Of a DNA stretch of 40,234 bases, positions 8,682-16,492 are shown in pieces. The notes below the pieces were generated by a model. It ran no database searches. It saw nothing but the letters and a program-made list of their open reading frames with translations, and was not told the origin of the DNA. A program made the position numbers and the translations under genes. This DNA is from Lachnospiraceae bacterium (lineage in GTDB: Bacteria; Bacillota; Clostridia; Lachnospirales; Lachnospiraceae), in assembly GCA_017439665.1 (NCBI GenBank), contig JAFSIS010000084.1, positions 1 to 40,234 on the forward strand, written 5' to 3'. How positions within the stretch are numbered: the first letter of the stretch is position 1; each line of letters opens with the position of its first letter.

Positions 8682-9089
8682 ATGAAATATAAAGTTACCT
8701 TAAACAATCGTACCTATGAAATTGAAGTTGAGGCAGGAAAGGCTATGCTTCTGGATGAATATGAGGCCATTGCACCTGCTCCCCGGCCTGCATCGGCGGA
8801 TGCTGCCACCATGCCTGAAACTACTGCGGCTCCACCGGTAACAGCAACACCCGGACCCGCTGCCGTTAGCGGTTCCGGAGAAATCATTGAAGCACCCATG
8901 CCGGGCACGATTCTGACCGTTAATGTCACTGTAGGACAATCGGTGCAAAAGGGAGATGTTCTGCTGGTTCTGGAAGCAATGAAGATGGAAAATGAAATTT
9001 CGGCCCCTGTATCCGGCACCATTACACAAATCGTCGCTTCCAGGGGGGCAACAGTCGAGACCGGTTCGGTCCTGGTTGTTATTGGATAA
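8682..9089 (+). CDS. Biotin carboxyl carrier protein of the decarboxylase
   Basis: Carries the carboxyl group on biotin from the alpha to the beta subunit. The 135-residue protein has a short N-terminal beta segment, an Ala/Pro-rich flexible linker (about 30-65), and a biotinyl domain with APMPGTILTV and the attachment motif EAMKMEN, with Lys101 as the biotinyl lysine. The layout resembles MmdC/GcdC-type free carriers rather than the fused OadA domain. It starts 2 bases after the previous stop, so the two are translationally linked. Confidence 0.92.
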   Translation: MKYKVTLNNRTYEIEVEAGKAMLLDEYEAIAPAPRPASADAATMPETTAAPPVTATPGPAAVSGSGEIIEAPMPGTILTVNVTVGQSVQKGDVLLVLEAMKMENEISAPVSGTITQIVASRGATVETGSVLVVIG

Positions 9090-9112
9090 ACAAAAGGGGG
9101 TGTTTTAGAATC

Positions 9113-10204
9113 ATGGATATTTTATACAAAAATTTGCTGGCATTTTCCTGGCAGGATATTGTCATGATCTCTATCGGATGTCTGTTAGTTTTTCTTGCCA
9201 TCAGGAAGAATATGGAACCCTCTCTGCTGCTTCCCATGGGATTCGGTACTATCCTGGTAAATATTCCCTTCTCTGATGCACTGTCCGGTCCTATTGCCGA
9301 ATTGTATAATGCCGGTATCGCAAACGAGCTTTTTCCCTTACTTCTATTCATTGGTATCGGGGCAATGATCGACTTTGGCCCCTTGCTCACCAATCCTAAA
9401 CTGATGCTTTTTGGTGCTGCTGCACAATTCGGCATCTTCTTTACCCTGTGTATGGCAAGTGTATTCTTCCCAACCATCGATGCTGCTTCCATTGCTATTA
9501 TCGGTGCTGCAGATGGCCCTACCTCGATTGCGGTTGCAAATACACTGGGTTCTAAATATGTAGGAGCCATCACAGTAGCTGCCTATTCATATATGGCACT
9601 TGTTCCCATCATTCAACCGCCGGTGATCAAATACCTTACCACCAGAAAAGAACGCATGATCAGAATGCCTTATGAGCAGAAATCAGTCAGCCGATTGACA
9701 CGAATCCTGTTTCCGATTATCATTACTATTGTAGCATCTGCTGTTATTCCGCAGGCAACCGCACTCATTGGTTTTCTGATGTTCGGCAACCTGATTCGTG
9801 AGTGTGGTGTTCTCGATTCCCTTTCGGAAACAGCACAGAAGGTTCTTGCAAACCTTATTACCATTTTCCTGGGAATTTCTGTTGCTTATAATATGACCTC
9901 CGAACAGTTCCTGAAGCTTGATACACTATTGATTCTGGGACTGGGGCTTATCGCTTTCATCGTCGATACCGCAGGCGGTGTATTATTCGCAAAACTGATC
10001 AATCTGGTTTCAAAGAAAAAAATCAATCCCATGATAGGAGCAGCCGGTATTTCTGCTTTTCCGATGTCAGGACGTATCGTTCACAAAATGGCATTAGAAG
10101 AAGATCCACAAAATTTCCTGCTGATGCATTCTATTGGAGTAAATGTTTCAGGTCAGATTGCCTCTGTCATTGCCGGCGGTATCATTCTGAATCTATTTTC
10201 TTAA
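9113..10204 (+). CDS. oadB: Na+-pumping decarboxylase beta subunit
   Basis: Membrane subunit that decarboxylates carboxybiotin and exports Na+. The 363-residue polytopic protein has the family signatures IPFSDALSGPIAELYNAGI (about 51-69), GIGAMIDFGPLL (81-92) and the Na+-site motif AADGPT (Asp134). C-terminal motifs are VDTAGG and GAAGISAFPMSGRIV. Known OadB, MmdB and GcdB proteins are 375-430 residues, so this is at the short end but with all key motifs. It is cotranscribed with the biotin carrier upstream. Confidence 0.93.
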   Translation: MDILYKNLLAFSWQDIVMISIGCLLVFLAIRKNMEPSLLLPMGFGTILVNIPFSDALSGPIAELYNAGIANELFPLLLFIGIGAMIDFGPLLTNPKLMLFGAAAQFGIFFTLCMASVFFPTIDAASIAIIGAADGPTSIAVANTLGSKYVGAITVAAYSYMALVPIIQPPVIKYLTTRKERMIRMPYEQKSVSRLTRILFPIIITIVASAVIPQATALIGFLMFGNLIRECGVLDSLSETAQKVLANLITIFLGISVAYNMTSEQFLKLDTLLILGLGLIAFIVDTAGGVLFAKLINLVSKKKINPMIGAAGISAFPMSGRIVHKMALEEDPQNFLLMHSIGVNVSGQIASVIAGGIILNLFS

Positions 10205-10228
10205 TATTTTGAAAAAGGAGGAAATTAA

Positions 10229-10414
10229 ATGATGAATCTGTTATCCGGTTTGTTACTTTCTGCGACACCTGAGGTTATACCTGATCTTTTTTTCGAACCC
10301 GGCAATTTTATCTACAATTTAAAGTATATGGGAATCGGGATGCTGGTTATTTTTATGGTTATCGGTATGATCATTCTGGCAATCAGCCTAACCAACTATT
10401 TGTTCTCCAATTAG
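10229..10414 (+). CDS. OadG-like small membrane subunit, second copy
   Basis: 61-residue protein with a short N-terminus and one strong membrane helix (about 33-57, YMGIGMLVIFMVIGMIILAI). The MGIGM...VFM pattern before the helix is characteristic of oxaloacetate decarboxylase gamma chains. It lacks the C-terminal metal-binding or carrier-docking tail. GGAGG lies 7 bases before the first of two adjacent ATG codons. With the earlier copy, the operon encodes two gamma-like anchors, so this one may stabilise the beta subunit. Confidence 0.7.
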   Translation: MMNLLSGLLLSATPEVIPDLFFEPGNFIYNLKYMGIGMLVIFMVIGMIILAISLTNYLFSN

Positions 10415-10432
10415 ATTTGGGGAATTGAGAAA

Positions 10433-10504
10433 ATGGAAACGATTAAGACAGGAGGTGTGGTGTTCCGTTTCATAGTTATTACGGAAGACAAGAACGGTGA
10501 TTAA
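10433..10504 (+). pseudogene. Remnant of a histidine kinase C-terminus before the response regulator
   Basis: The frame METIKTGGVVFRFIVITEDKNGD then stop closely resembles the kinase C-terminus ENIKTGGVVFRFALYMEAENHHPG encoded near 6870. The stop overlaps the regulator's GTG start by 8 bases, as in normal kinase-regulator pairs. The rest of the kinase is absent. It may be a relic of a split pair, or it may now serve as a short coupling ORF that brings ribosomes to the regulator start. Confidence 0.7.
10442..10470 (+). repeat. Direct repeat, right copy (kinase remnant)
   Basis: Partner of 6805-6833 (27 of 29 bases identical). It encodes IKTGGVVFR within the remnant upstream of the response regulator. 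Confidence 0.85.
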
Positions 10505-11210
10505 AAATAAGTACAAAATACTGCTTGTAGAAGATGAATCGAATATCCGCAACCTGATTGCCACAATGCTTGAAACTTCAGGTTATCAGGCACTGCTTGC
10601 GGGATCCTGTTCCATGGCCAAAACACTATATACTTCCCATTTGCCGGATCTGATCATTCTGGATCTGGGGCTGCCTGATATGGACGGGATGAGCTTCCTG
10701 GAATTTGTCCGCAATGAATCTTTGACACCTATTATCGTGTTGTCTGCCCGTTCAACAGAAAAGGATAAGGTAACGGCTCTTGATATGGGTGCAAACGACT
10801 ATGTGACAAAGCCTTTCAGTTCTGCTGAATTACTTGCCAGGGTAAGATCCGGTCTGAGAAACAGCCGTTACGGTTCGGTGGAAGGAAGATTGCCCGATGG
10901 CAAATTTACGCTGAAAAACCTGGAGATCGACTATGATGCCCGGCAGGTATTTATCAAAGGTGAGGAGATCAAACTCACCCAGACGGAATATAACATCGTC
11001 GCCCTTCTTTCCAAAAACTGCGGAAAGATGATGACCTATGCTGCTATCATCAAAGCCATTTGGGGTGGTTATGCCCAGGATGGCAGTATAAAGAAGCTTC
11101 AGGTCAATATGGCAAATATTCGCAAAAAGTTTGGGGCTTTGCCCGGAGAAGCAAACTATATTATCAATGAACTCGGTGTGGGTTACCGCATGAATGCTGA
11201 AAGAGAGTAA
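10497..11210 (+). CDS. OmpR/KdpE-family response regulator
   Basis: DNA-binding transcription regulator of 237 residues. The receiver domain covers about 1-120, with acidic pair Glu12-Asp13, phosphoacceptor Asp56 (ILDLGLPD), Ser83 and Lys105 (TKPF). The winged-helix domain covers about 135-232, with LTQTEYNIVALLSKN and INELGVGYRM. The sequence is closest to KdpE. Start is GTG, overlapping the stop of the kinase remnant. Likely partner is the KdpD-type kinase at 5806. Targets probably include the neighbouring Na+ decarboxylase or the Na+/phosphate symporter, which is inference from position. Confidence 0.93.
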   Translation: MIKNKYKILLVEDESNIRNLIATMLETSGYQALLAGSCSMAKTLYTSHLPDLIILDLGLPDMDGMSFLEFVRNESLTPIIVLSARSTEKDKVTALDMGANDYVTKPFSSAELLARVRSGLRNSRYGSVEGRLPDGKFTLKNLEIDYDARQVFIKGEEIKLTQTEYNIVALLSKNCGKMMTYAAIIKAIWGGYAQDGSIKKLQVNMANIRKKFGALPGEANYIINELGVGYRMNAERE

Positions 11211-11231
11211 ACATCGAAGGGAGAAAACAAT

Positions 11232-12917
11232 ATGTTAACACCAGAAGAAATAATGCAATTAGTTCAGAGCCTGATCTGGCTCCTCGCAGGCGTGGGCGTC
11301 TTTATCGTCGGTATGAACTTTATGGGTGATGCCCTGGAAAAAAGTGCCGGCATGGGCATGAAGCGATTGCTTGAAAGAATCAGCAATAACCGCCTCTCAG
11401 GTGTGGGAATAGGTGCCGGTGTGACGGCCATCATCCAAAGCTCCTCTGCAACATCAGTCATGGTTATCGGGCTTGTAAATGCAGGCGTTATGACCCTCAT
11501 GCAGGCGACGCCTATCATCATGGGTGCCAACATCGGTACAACCATTACCGGCGTCCTCGTCGCTTTGAAAAATGATTATTTCAATATGGCCATGTATCTG
11601 CTTGCTTTTGCCGGCGTAATGATGGGCTTCGTCCAGAAAGAAAAAGTAAAAACTGCCGGCAGCCTTTGCAGTGGATTGGGTCTGATCTTCGTTGGTTTGA
11701 ATATTATGAGCAGCGAACAGGCTTTTGGAAATCCTCTCGTCGAGAATATGTTCACCGAGATTTTCAAAACCATTGATCATCCTCTGCTTCTGATTCTGGT
11801 TGGTATTATTTTTACTGCCCTCATCCAGAGTTCTTCTGCATCCGCCGGTGTAGTGATCACCATGGTTGGTGCGGGCGTTCTCCCTCTTTCTCTTGCACTG
11901 TTTATCATTCTTGGTGCCAATATCGGTACCTGCGTTACGGCTCTTCTTGCTTCTGTAGGTGCAAATGCTAACTCAAAGAGAGTTGCCCTGATCCATTTTA
12001 CCTTCAATGTGGCCGGTACGTTATTATTTACTGCTATCATTTGGTTGTTCAGAGAACCTGTTGTAGACTTCCTTGTATCCATCTTCCCCGGTGACGATCC
12101 CATGTCACTCCAAATGCGGGTTTCTCTGTTCCATGTTATCTTCAATGTATCTACTACCTGTTTACTGCTCCCCTTTGTTAAACAGCTTGTGGATTACTCC
12201 TGTGCAGTGATCAAGGACAAGAAAGAAGAGAAAGAAAGCCTGTCTCTTAAATATGTTGACGACAGACTTCTTACAACACCCTCTGTGGCACTTATCCAGG
12301 TTAAGAAGGAAATCGACTATATGATCTCACTGGTGGAGGAAAATACCCGTCTTGCTTTCGTCGCCATAGATAAAAGCTCTTCAGAGCACGATGCACAAAT
12401 CCGAAAAAATGAAGAGAGGATCAATTTCACCAACAGTGCACTGACAAAATACCTGATCAAATTGTCTCCGGACGTAGATGCCAGTGACGGAAAAATCATC
12501 GGTTCCTATTTTCATGTTTTGAATGATCTGGAACGAATCGGGGATCATGCTGAGAACTTCCATGAAATAGGCATTGAAATGATCGAGCGTAAAATTGCCT
12601 TCTCTGCACAGGCATGCAGCGGCATCACAACCATGCGGAATACCGTTATGCAGATGTTTGCCATTTCCAAAGAGGCATTTGAGAACTTACACAAAGAAGA
12701 TCTGCCTGAATTAACCCGCCTGGAGGAAAGTGTTGATGGCATGAAAAAAGAGCTCATTACCGGACACTTTGCCAGACTCGCTGAAGGTAACTGCAATATG
12801 GATGCGAGCCCCTATTATCCATCGGTTATTGTAGGACTCGAGCGTGTTGCCGATCATCTCATCAATGTCGGATACAGTATTGTGAACCCTACCGGTTCTC
12901 AGCAGGAAGAAAATTAA
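11232..12917 (+). CDS. Na+/phosphate symporter (NptA/YjbB type) with PhoU-like tail
   Basis: Secondary transporter for phosphate driven by Na+. The 561-residue protein has the internal duplication of the Na/Pi cotransporter family. QSSSATSVMV (69-78) with GANIGTTITG (98-107) is repeated as QSSSASAGVV (199-208) with GANIGTCVTA (228-237). About eight or nine membrane helices fill residues 10-325. The C-terminal 350-555 is soluble, helical and PhoU-like (two helical bundles with NDLERIGDHAENF and VGLERVADHLINV). It follows the regulator by 21 bases. The Na+ gradient made by the decarboxylase could drive it. Confidence 0.93.
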   Translation: MLTPEEIMQLVQSLIWLLAGVGVFIVGMNFMGDALEKSAGMGMKRLLERISNNRLSGVGIGAGVTAIIQSSSATSVMVIGLVNAGVMTLMQATPIIMGANIGTTITGVLVALKNDYFNMAMYLLAFAGVMMGFVQKEKVKTAGSLCSGLGLIFVGLNIMSSEQAFGNPLVENMFTEIFKTIDHPLLLILVGIIFTALIQSSSASAGVVITMVGAGVLPLSLALFIILGANIGTCVTALLASVGANANSKRVALIHFTFNVAGTLLFTAIIWLFREPVVDFLVSIFPGDDPMSLQMRVSLFHVIFNVSTTCLLLPFVKQLVDYSCAVIKDKKEEKESLSLKYVDDRLLTTPSVALIQVKKEIDYMISLVEENTRLAFVAIDKSSSEHDAQIRKNEERINFTNSALTKYLIKLSPDVDASDGKIIGSYFHVLNDLERIGDHAENFHEIGIEMIERKIAFSAQACSGITTMRNTVMQMFAISKEAFENLHKEDLPELTRLEESVDGMKKELITGHFARLAEGNCNMDASPYYPSVIVGLERVADHLINVGYSIVNPTGSQQEEN

Positions 12918-12924
12918 ATGATCT

Positions 12925-12968
12925 GAAAAAAGGGGGCTGTTGCAGAATATGCAACAGCCCCTTCTTCT
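12925..12968. terminator. Bidirectional terminator between symporter and membrane protein
   Basis: Perfect 12-bp stem GGGGCTGTTGCA/TGCAACAGCCCC (12933-12961) with GAATA loop, preceded by A's and followed by TTCTTCT. It serves the plus-strand operon and the convergent minus-strand gene that ends at 12973. Confidence 0.9.
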
Positions 12969-12972
12969 ATCC

Positions 12973-14331
12973 CTATTCCTGTATCTCTATAAATTCATTC
13001 CATTCATCTCTTTCCAGTACCGTTATACTGTCCAGATCATAGGCTATGCAGAATACCTCATTGATCCAGAATTCCTCTTCTTTGGAAAGATCATTCTCAT
13101 ACAGATAACTGTAAGGTGTTTCAAAAGCCGGTCGTAACATCGGCAGGGTCAGATCCCGGTTCCCCTTCGCCACTTCTTCGGCTATATAAGCCTCCCGTTC
13201 ATTTACCTCCCGAAGGATCCGGGTAAGGTTTGCCCCTTCTTCTATATAAATAAAGGTAAAAACCAGAAGTCCTGCCAGAATGCCTCCTGTCCTCAGCCTG
13301 TATAAAAGCCCGTCTGTCGGCTTTATCTTCCAGACCATATTCAAAGCTGCGATCATCATATAAATACCTGCTCCGTAATATGCTCTCGGCATAGGTTCCG
13401 GAGTGAAGATCAATACTGCCGCCGTTGCCAGTGAGGCAAAGACAAAAATGGCCACCTCCCTGAATTCCACCAGCTTCTTTTTTTCATAATAAAAATAGGT
13501 CCCTAAAAGACAGATGACCACCATAAAGACCAGGAGATGACTGTCGATAGCCTTAAAAATCTTTAATCCCCGGCTCACCAATGCCGCAGCCCCGCTGTAG
13601 GTTTCCTCCGCTTTCATCAATGAGCCTCTCGCTGCATTGCCCGGTGCCAGCAAAAGAAAAGCAAAGCCGATCAGGGAAGAAAGCAGCCCTGCTGCCATCC
13701 ACTTCTCTATACGCCTGTTTTTCCATACATAACTCAGGGTGAAAAGTCCCACGATCAGGATGGCCCCACCAGAGGTATTTTCATTTCCCCAGCCTGCCAG
13801 AAAAGCGTTCATCATAAGAAAAAATATGTTCACAGAGGTGAGCCTTTCGCCACCGGCCTGCTTTCCCAGAAGATGGCGATAAAGGGTAATAAAGCTTAAA
13901 ATGATCATTACTCCCCAAAGATAGTTACAGGCACCCCCCAGCCACAGCACCGTCTGATCAAAATCCACACTGAAATTCCACATCAGAAGCTGGATCAGAA
14001 GAAATAAAAAGCAATCGTATTTTTCCCTGCCGCTAATATTCCAATAGATCAAAAGGGAGGTATAAACAAAGCACAGACTGTTGCAGATATTGAACACCCA
14101 CTTGGGAAGGATGCTGAAAACCTTCAAAATAATCTGCAATACAGAGCGGCCGTTCCAGGTCAGATACTGATGATATTCCTGCCGGAAAATATCCCCTATG
14201 GAATGATAAAGGCTCTCGTCAAAAAGCAGGTCATCACTCATTAAAGGGGTGAGAAAATTATAGATCAATATTGCGAGAAAGCTGAGTACCAGTAAACTTC
14301 CAAATATCATTCGTTGTTTTTTTTCATTCAT
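12973..14331 (-). CDS. Polytopic membrane protein, DUF6056/DUF3329-like
   Basis: 452-residue integral membrane protein with about ten or more hydrophobic helices. It resembles a family of uncharacterised Gram-positive membrane proteins with a conserved early PLMSDDLLF segment, followed by YLTWNGRSVLQ and LGGACNYLWGV. These extracytoplasmic loop motifs recall GT-C-type glycosyltransferases, where acidic residues after the first helix are catalytic, but I cannot confirm activity. The start at 14331 (MNEKKQRM) is chosen over one 11 codons upstream because GGAGG lies 10 bases before it. It stands alone, convergent with the symporter and divergent from the FliD-like gene. Confidence 0.75.
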   Translation of the reverse strand: MNEKKQRMIFGSLLVLSFLAILIYNFLTPLMSDDLLFDESLYHSIGDIFRQEYHQYLTWNGRSVLQIILKVFSILPKWVFNICNSLCFVYTSLLIYWNISGREKYDCFLFLLIQLLMWNFSVDFDQTVLWLGGACNYLWGVMIILSFITLYRHLLGKQAGGERLTSVNIFFLMMNAFLAGWGNENTSGGAILIVGLFTLSYVWKNRRIEKWMAAGLLSSLIGFAFLLLAPGNAARGSLMKAEETYSGAAALVSRGLKIFKAIDSHLLVFMVVICLLGTYFYYEKKKLVEFREVAIFVFASLATAAVLIFTPEPMPRAYYGAGIYMMIAALNMVWKIKPTDGLLYRLRTGGILAGLLVFTFIYIEEGANLTRILREVNEREAYIAEEVAKGNRDLTLPMLRPAFETPYSYLYENDLSKEEEFWINEVFCIAYDLDSITVLERDEWNEFIEIQE

Positions 14332-14451
14332 TGCTGACCATCCTCCGGTATTTTTAAAAAACACCTTTTTTCGCTATTCTTATAGAGAATACCATAGTTT
14401 ATCCATATTTTCAAAAAAATATTTTCCGCTCTTCATCTTTCTTGTTTTTAT

Positions 14452-14462
14452 GACGATATAAT
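14452..14462 (+). promoter_or_regulatory. Candidate promoter for the FliD-like gene
   Basis: The 254-base gap 14332-14585 separates two divergent genes. It contains TATAAT (14457-14462) overlapping GACGATAT (14452-14459). The latter differs at one base from the SigD flagellar -10 consensus GCCGATAT, but no TAAA box lies at the right distance, and no good TTGACA is present for TATAAT either. Sigma factor use is undecided. Confidence 0.35.
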
Positions 14463-14585
14463 TGTATAACATTACATAATAGTAGCTTATTATGCCCAGA
14501 TGTACGTACAAAGGATTGTAAACGCACAGATTACCGTGCAGGTACATCAGTTTATTACTCCATCACGGAAGAAAGGAGAGGGATT

Positions 14586-15899
14586 ATGGCTAACACGATA
14601 ATGACTTCTATCTATAATCATTATATGACCACTTATGCCCCCAAAAGTGATGCCAGACTGGACAGTCACAAGAAGGGCGAACTCAAGGACATCTACAGCA
14701 ATATTCTGAAAATGAACAAGGAAGCTCCTCTCTATATTCTGGACCGAAGCGAGGAGACCAAGTCTTTTGCAATTTCCCTGAAAGAAGATGCACGTCAGCT
14801 GCAGCATACCATTATGCAGTCTGCCGGTGATGCACAGGATGATTTATTTAAAAATAATATTGCTTTTTCCAGCAACGAAAACATTCTTTCCGCAGAATAT
14901 ATTGGTGACAGCGCTTCCTCCGAGGACATTCCTACCTATAACATTGAGGTAAAATCACTGGCTACCCCTCAGGTAAATGTGGGCAGCTTTCTGAATGCCT
15001 ATGACCGTGATATTGCTCCGGGCAACTACTCCTTTGATGTTAATATCAATGGAATGGGCTATGAATTCCAGTATTCCATCAGTCCTGATGAGAGCAACTA
15101 TGATATTCAGAACAAGCTGGCAAGGCTGATTAACCAATCCAATATCGGTCTGAGTGCCACCATCGTTGAGGGTATCAACAATACCCATTCCTTAAGAATT
15201 GCTTCCACAAAAACCGGAAACACTTCCGCCGCTGAGGCAGCATTCAATCCTCTCTTTACCATCAGCGACCATAAGACCAGTGTCCAGAAGGGGTCTGTTG
15301 AGTATCTGGGTATCGACTATATTATGAGTATGGCTTCCAATGCCCACTTTACCGTAGACGGCGAGGAAAAATCTTCTCCCTCCAATCATTTCACCCTGGG
15401 ACAAAACTATCTGATCAATCTTTTCGGCACCTCCGGCGAAGGCAATGAAACCGTTACCATCGGCGTTAAGCCGAATACAGAGTCTCTGAAACATAATATC
15501 CATACTCTGATTGGTGGTTATAACTCCTTTTTGCAGGCCATGGGAGAATACCATTCCGGTAAAACCGGCACCAGCAAGCTGGTTCATGAAATCAGCGGTA
15601 TTACCAATCTCTACTATAATGAGCTGGATGCCATTGGCATCAGTAAGGCAGAGGACGGCTCCTTATCCATAGACGAGGATCTGCTCACCCAGGTGGCCGA
15701 GTCCGATGAGGCCTCAGAGCTTCTGGCTCCTTTGAAGGATTTCTCCCACTCTCTTTACAACAAAACGGAGAACGTTTCCAGGGATCCTCTCAACTATGCC
15801 GACAAAACCATCGTTGCCTACAAAAATCCGGGCAAAAACTTTCCCAGTCCTTATGCCACCAGCAGCTATAGCGGACTGTTGTTCAACTATTATTGCTGA
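14586..15899 (+). CDS. FliD-like (flagellar filament cap) protein
   Basis: 437-residue protein without a signal peptide, as for proteins exported by the flagellar apparatus. Residues about 115-130 (TYNIEVKSLATPQVNVG) resemble the FliD N-terminal region. A flagellin-IN-like repeat follows (about 140-205, FDVNINGMGYEFQYSI ... SATIVEGINNTHSLRI). Near 340-365 is LDAIGISKAEDGSLSIDE, matching the FliD C-terminal pattern. FliD caps the growing filament. No flagellar neighbour is in the window. The C-terminus ends YSGLLFNYYC with an unusual final cysteine. A standard ribosome site (GGAG) precedes the start. It could be true FliD away from its operon or a repurposed relative. Confidence 0.75.
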   Translation: MANTIMTSIYNHYMTTYAPKSDARLDSHKKGELKDIYSNILKMNKEAPLYILDRSEETKSFAISLKEDARQLQHTIMQSAGDAQDDLFKNNIAFSSNENILSAEYIGDSASSEDIPTYNIEVKSLATPQVNVGSFLNAYDRDIAPGNYSFDVNINGMGYEFQYSISPDESNYDIQNKLARLINQSNIGLSATIVEGINNTHSLRIASTKTGNTSAAEAAFNPLFTISDHKTSVQKGSVEYLGIDYIMSMASNAHFTVDGEEKSSPSNHFTLGQNYLINLFGTSGEGNETVTIGVKPNTESLKHNIHTLIGGYNSFLQAMGEYHSGKTGTSKLVHEISGITNLYYNELDAIGISKAEDGSLSIDEDLLTQVAESDEASELLAPLKDFSHSLYNKTENVSRDPLNYADKTIVAYKNPGKNFPSPYATSSYSGLLFNYYC

Positions 15900-15972
15900 T
15901 CCATAGCTGCAAGGGGATTGGACGGTTACATTGACCCATCTCTTGTAAACAGAATTCTGATATCACTGACGG

Positions 15973-16009
15973 GGATGTTGTAAAAACTTTTACAGCATCC
16001 TCTTTTTTC
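15973..16009 (+). terminator. Terminator after the FliD-like gene
   Basis: GGATGTTGTAAA pairs with TTTACAGCATCC (one G-T pair), followed by TCTTTTTT. It lies 74 bases after the stop. Confidence 0.88.
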
Positions 16010-16012
16010 TTT

Positions 16013-16043
16013 ATAACCGTTCTGTCTTCTGCTAAACGGTTAT
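16013..16043. other. Covarying hairpin of element A
   Basis: ATAACCGTT (16013-16021) and AACGGTTAT (16035-16043) form a perfect 9-bp inverted repeat around a 13-nt loop. The partner in copy B keeps the same lengths and loop with two compensated stem changes. Confidence 0.8.
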
Positions 16044-16367
16044 CCCCTGGTTATCCCTTAACGCATTTTCTCTCCTTACTTCATCCACCGCTAACTCATC
16101 CCCCTTAATAGGGCATAGACAAAAAAATCAAGTTAATTTACCCCATTTTTTCAGTAGACCCCCCGGAAAATCCTGCTTTTTGTATCTGAAATTAGTTGGA
16201 TGGGCACATAACAATTTTTTCACACGCTCTGCCCCAAATAATAGCTCAAGCAGGGCATTATGCTTATATTTTTTTGTATACGCCCAATCAAGAAAGCTAA
16301 AAGAGCTGCTTCCACCATTTTTCTCAAAATACCGGGTATAGAAGTAATTTATTTTTCTCTATGCCCC
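16013..16367. repeat. Duplicated structured intergenic element, copy A
   Basis: Noncoding block alignable along its length with 29365-29709 in the same orientation. It begins with the hairpin at 16013-16043. Four imperfect palindromic units follow, 16111-16144, 16202-16235, 16253-16285 and 16334-16367. Each is 33-34 nt, with GGG(C) at the left end and (G)CCC(C) at the right and a run of 5-7 T or A inside. In plus orientation the first unit carries the A-run and the other three the T-run, so the first is inverted. Copy A has an extra tandem GGTTATCCC (near 16038-16060) not in copy B. It lies downstream of the giant gene (minus strand). I do not recognise it. Confidence 0.75.
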
Positions 16368-16432
16368 TAAATCCCCTGCTCTTAATCCGACATTCAGGAA
16401 TTCATTCAGAACTTTTGTTTTTTACGATAGCA

Positions 16433-16471
16433 AATTGCCAGCCCTCCATCATCAATGGAAGACTGGCAATT
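16433..16471. terminator. Terminator after the giant gene
   Basis: 17-bp stem with two G-T pairs (arms 16433-16449 and 16455-16471) and a 5-nt loop. It lies 21 bases past the giant gene's stop on the minus strand. The U-run is better on the plus strand (TTTTTT) than on the minus (ATTTGCT), so it may stop transcription from both sides. Confidence 0.8.
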
Positions 16472-16492
16472 TTTTATAAATTCTATATATAA

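Noticed and set aside
14452..14459. SigD (flagellar) promoter for the FliD-like gene
   Set aside because: Only the -10-like half matches; no TAAA box at 14-16 bases. Kept only as a low-confidence candidate.
16111..16367. CRISPR-like array impression from the four 34-nt units
   Set aside because: The units are diverged imperfect palindromes with one inverted. The gaps between them are of very unequal length (17-57 nt) and conserved between copies, and no cas gene is nearby.
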